Origin: Murimonas intestini
Lineage (GTDB): Bacteria; Bacillota; Clostridia; Lachnospirales; Lachnospiraceae
Direction of reading: 5' to 3'
Assembly: GCF_024622195.1 (NCBI RefSeq)
Contig: NZ_JANKBI010000009.1
Location: forward strand, 62,001 to 126,000
DNA length: 64,000 nucleotides
Position 1 is the stretch's first letter. Each line of letters begins with the position of its first letter. Positions 62,452-64,000 of the stretch are shown piece after piece. The position numbers and the translations under genes were made by a program. The notes beneath the pieces are model-generated. The model made no database searches and was not told where the DNA came from. It was given only the letters and a program-made list of their open reading frames with translations.

Positions 62452-62484
62452 CTGAATCATTCTCTTATAATCTGTGCAGTTTTA
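62452..62484. repeat. Decayed trace of the dispersed repeat
   Basis: TGAATCATTCTCTTA followed by TCTGTGCAGTTT resembles the right half of the 132-bp repeat (TGAATCATTTTCTTACGGTC, TGTGCAATAAAT). A further weak trace (GGCTGAACTGTTAC) is at about 62917-62930. Confidence 0.45.
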
Positions 62485-62583
62485 TTTTATCATACATTTT
62501 CTGCCGGATGTATTTTTTATCAGCTTTTCCCTAATAATAAATGTGACTTCAATGAACCTTTAAATATTAAGGAGGGCTATACC

Positions 62584-62856
62584 ATGGATAACAGATACAA
62601 CAGCAAAGAAGATAATGAACTCAGGAATTACGAAAGAGTGAAAGATGATACACCTTCCCTGTCAGAAGCTGCAACAAAAAATGAAGCTGCCTTTGACTCC
62701 TATGACTATCTCGGCAATTCCTGCTCTGCCTGGGAATGTACAGGCCTGATCCCTTCTGCTCCCCAGTCCGATGCAGAGCTTGAGTCTTATGAGGATCTTT
62801 ACCGCTTTGAGGCCCCCAGAATGGCTCCCGAAGAAAATAAAGACAAGGCCAGGTAG
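62584..62856 (+). CDS. Small acidic protein, unknown function
   Basis: 90 residues, hydrophilic and acidic, without membrane segments or signal peptide. It has Ser/Asn/Glu-rich ends and a small middle part with two cysteines (LGNSCSAWECTGLIPS) that may bind a ligand or metal. Not recognised. A strong AAGGAGG lies before the ATG at 62584, and codon use resembles its neighbours, so it is likely real. Confidence 0.7.
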   Translation: MDNRYNSKEDNELRNYERVKDDTPSLSEAATKNEAAFDSYDYLGNSCSAWECTGLIPSAPQSDAELESYEDLYRFEAPRMAPEENKDKAR

Positions 62857-62873
62857 CGCAGCAGCTCCCGGGA

Positions 62874-62896
62874 TTTTCGTGCATTATGCACGAAAA
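62874..62896. other. Perfect 10-bp hairpin after the small-protein gene
   Basis: TTTTCGTGCA with TGCACGAAAA around TTA. No T run follows on the plus strand, so terminator function is uncertain. Confidence 0.5.
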
Positions 62897-62958
62897 CACC
62901 TCGCGGAACAGTGAAAGGCTGAACTGTTACGGAAATAGCAACAAATAGACCTTTGGGA

Positions 62959-62987
62959 TTGACGAACCTTCCTCCTTCGATTAAACT
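62959..62987 (+). promoter_or_regulatory. Promoter of the M18 aminopeptidase gene
   Basis: TTGACG (62959-62964), 17 bp, TAAACT (62982-62987). The leader is about 55-60 nt. Confidence 0.65.
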
Positions 62988-63050
62988 ATGAGTGTATGGA
63001 CATTCATTTAACGGAATGCATACAGCTTAATTAAGAAAGAAGGATATGAC

Positions 63051-64000
63051 TTGAATACTATTGAAAACTTAACAGAATACCTCAAAAACAGTGTTTCTCC
63101 ATTCCACATGGTCGGACATTCCATTGACCTTCTGGACCAAGCCGGATTTATCCCCCTTTCCTCTAAGGAATCCTGGACACTTGAGAAAGGAAAGGGCTAC
63201 TATTGCCGGACTTTCTCAGGTGAACTCTTTGCCTTTAAGATCGGCCGGGATGCCGACTTATCCAAGGGTGTCCATATAGGAGGCGCTCATACGGACTGGC
63301 CCTGCCTCCGTGTAAAACCCAACGGTACATTTAATAAAAAAGGATATCTCCAGATAAATGCAGAGATCTACGGAGGGCCTATTCTCAGCACGTTTTTTGA
63401 CAGGCCTCTGTCCATAGCGGGACGTCTTGCCCTCAAGAGTAAGGACCTCTTAAACCCGGATGTGGTATATGTTGACTTAAAAAAACCTGTCCTTACCATA
63501 CCAAACCTGGCTATACACATGTCCAGGTCAGAAGAAAATGCCGGAGGCCTTGACAAGCAGACACACCTCATGCCTCTCTGTGCCATGGTGAATGAGACTC
63601 TGAACCAGGATGATTATCTCTTGCGTTATATTGCCGGCAGTACAGGGGTAAAATACGAAGATATCCTTGATTTCGAACTGTATATCTACAACCCGGAAGA
63701 ACCGCAGCTTGTAGGGCTTAACGGGGAATTCCTATCCAGCCCGCGCCTTGACAACGCTACCTCAGCGTGCGCTTTAATCTATGGGCTGATGGACAGCTCA
63801 CCCTCAGACAGGATCAGTCTGGCCGCCCTGTTCGACAATGAAGAGATTGGCAGCCGCACAAAGCAGGGTGCTGACAGCCAGATGCTGAGTATTATCCTGG
63901 AAAAGATCTGGGCTTCCCTTGGGCGGGACAGGATCTCATTCCTCTCTGATATCCAGGGCAGTATGATCCTTTCTGTAGATGTAGGCCATGGTTTCCATCC
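63051..64000 (+). CDS. M18-family aminopeptidase (3' end outside window)
   Basis: Partial, 316 codons visible. Zinc-site motifs are in place: GGAHTDWPCL (His, Asp), the bridging Asp in RLDNATSA and the acidic pair in DNEEIGSRT. M18 enzymes are dodecameric metallo-aminopeptidases that trim acidic or neutral residues from peptides in the cytoplasm. The start is TTG at 63051 after AGAAGGAT; the first in-frame ATG is too far inside (after PFHMVGHS). The gene continues past position 64000. Confidence 0.92.
   Translation, partial: MNTIENLTEYLKNSVSPFHMVGHSIDLLDQAGFIPLSSKESWTLEKGKGYYCRTFSGELFAFKIGRDADLSKGVHIGGAHTDWPCLRVKPNGTFNKKGYLQINAEIYGGPILSTFFDRPLSIAGRLALKSKDLLNPDVVYVDLKKPVLTIPNLAIHMSRSEENAGGLDKQTHLMPLCAMVNETLNQDDYLLRYIAGSTGVKYEDILDFELYIYNPEEPQLVGLNGEFLSSPRLDNATSACALIYGLMDSSPSDRISLAALFDNEEIGSRTKQGADSQMLSIILEKIWASLGRDRISFLSDIQGSMILSVDVGHGFH

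Noticed and set aside
62874..62896. Terminator after the small acidic protein gene
   Set aside because: The stem is perfect, but no T run follows on the plus strand, so I list it only as a hairpin.

Overview
The window looks like the chromosome of a Gram-positive gut anaerobe of the Lachnospiraceae (Clostridium cluster XIVa). Reasons: strong AGGAGG-type ribosome sites throughout, several TTG/GTG starts, solute-binding-protein ABC sugar importers without their own ATPase, class II aldolase/FGGY kinase sugar operons, PucR and LacI regulators, and ferredoxin-type GltBD. This is inferred from gene content; no rRNA or tRNA gene is present to confirm it.

Region 1 (1-22,200). After a truncated response regulator comes a minus-strand, tightly packed 20-kb surface-polysaccharide locus, transcribed from about 20,805 down to 495. 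Its core is a degenerate GGDEF membrane protein, a DUF2334-like protein, a processive GT2 synthase and a BcsB-like protein. This matches the gene order of Bacillus subtilis ydaKLMN and Listeria pss, the c-di-GMP-gated exopolysaccharide systems. Added to the core are a thioredoxin/GH8 fusion (YdaJ-like), an MBOAT acyltransferase with an SGNH partner carrying three LamG-like repeats, GT-C-like polytopic proteins (one a tandem duplication), WecB and a DPM1-like GT2. Just upstream, a 257-bp segment lies between 24-bp inverted repeats (20864-20887 and 21145-21168), and a tyrosine recombinase gene sits immediately beyond. The only good promoter in the segment points away from the polysaccharide genes. 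The locus therefore appears to be under an invertible promoter switch, shown here in the OFF orientation. Phase variation would add to allosteric c-di-GMP control.

Region 2 (22,186-29,075). A LacI-controlled polyol/ketose operon: regulator, class II ketose-bisphosphate aldolase, FGGY kinase, GatD-like dehydrogenase, aldo/keto reductase and PfkB kinase. It has a clear promoter and two near-identical operators.

Region 3 (29,288-37,169). A zinc-ribbon membrane protein, a second aldo/keto reductase, then a divergent LacI gene and an arabino-oligosaccharide import operon (solute-binding protein, two permeases, GH51 arabinofuranosidase).

Region 4 (37,156-43,612). Small proteins, an M19 dipeptidase, an MFS transporter with a SmtB-like ArsR sensor, a UroD-family protein and a PucR regulator.

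Region 5 (43,624-53,416). GltD and GltB, an AT-rich methyltransferase gene, a CPBP protease and a zinc-ribbon/proline-rich-repeat/membrane protein.

Region 6 (53,432-64,000). A Ser/Glu-rich Ig-like surface protein overlapping a Ser/Thr kinase that appears to lack an ATG start; then ArgS, a LUD-domain protein, TruA, a small protein and a truncated M18 aminopeptidase.

A structured repeat of about 132 bp with terminal inverted repeats occurs as two full copies (24,314 and 58,507), two end fragments and decayed traces.
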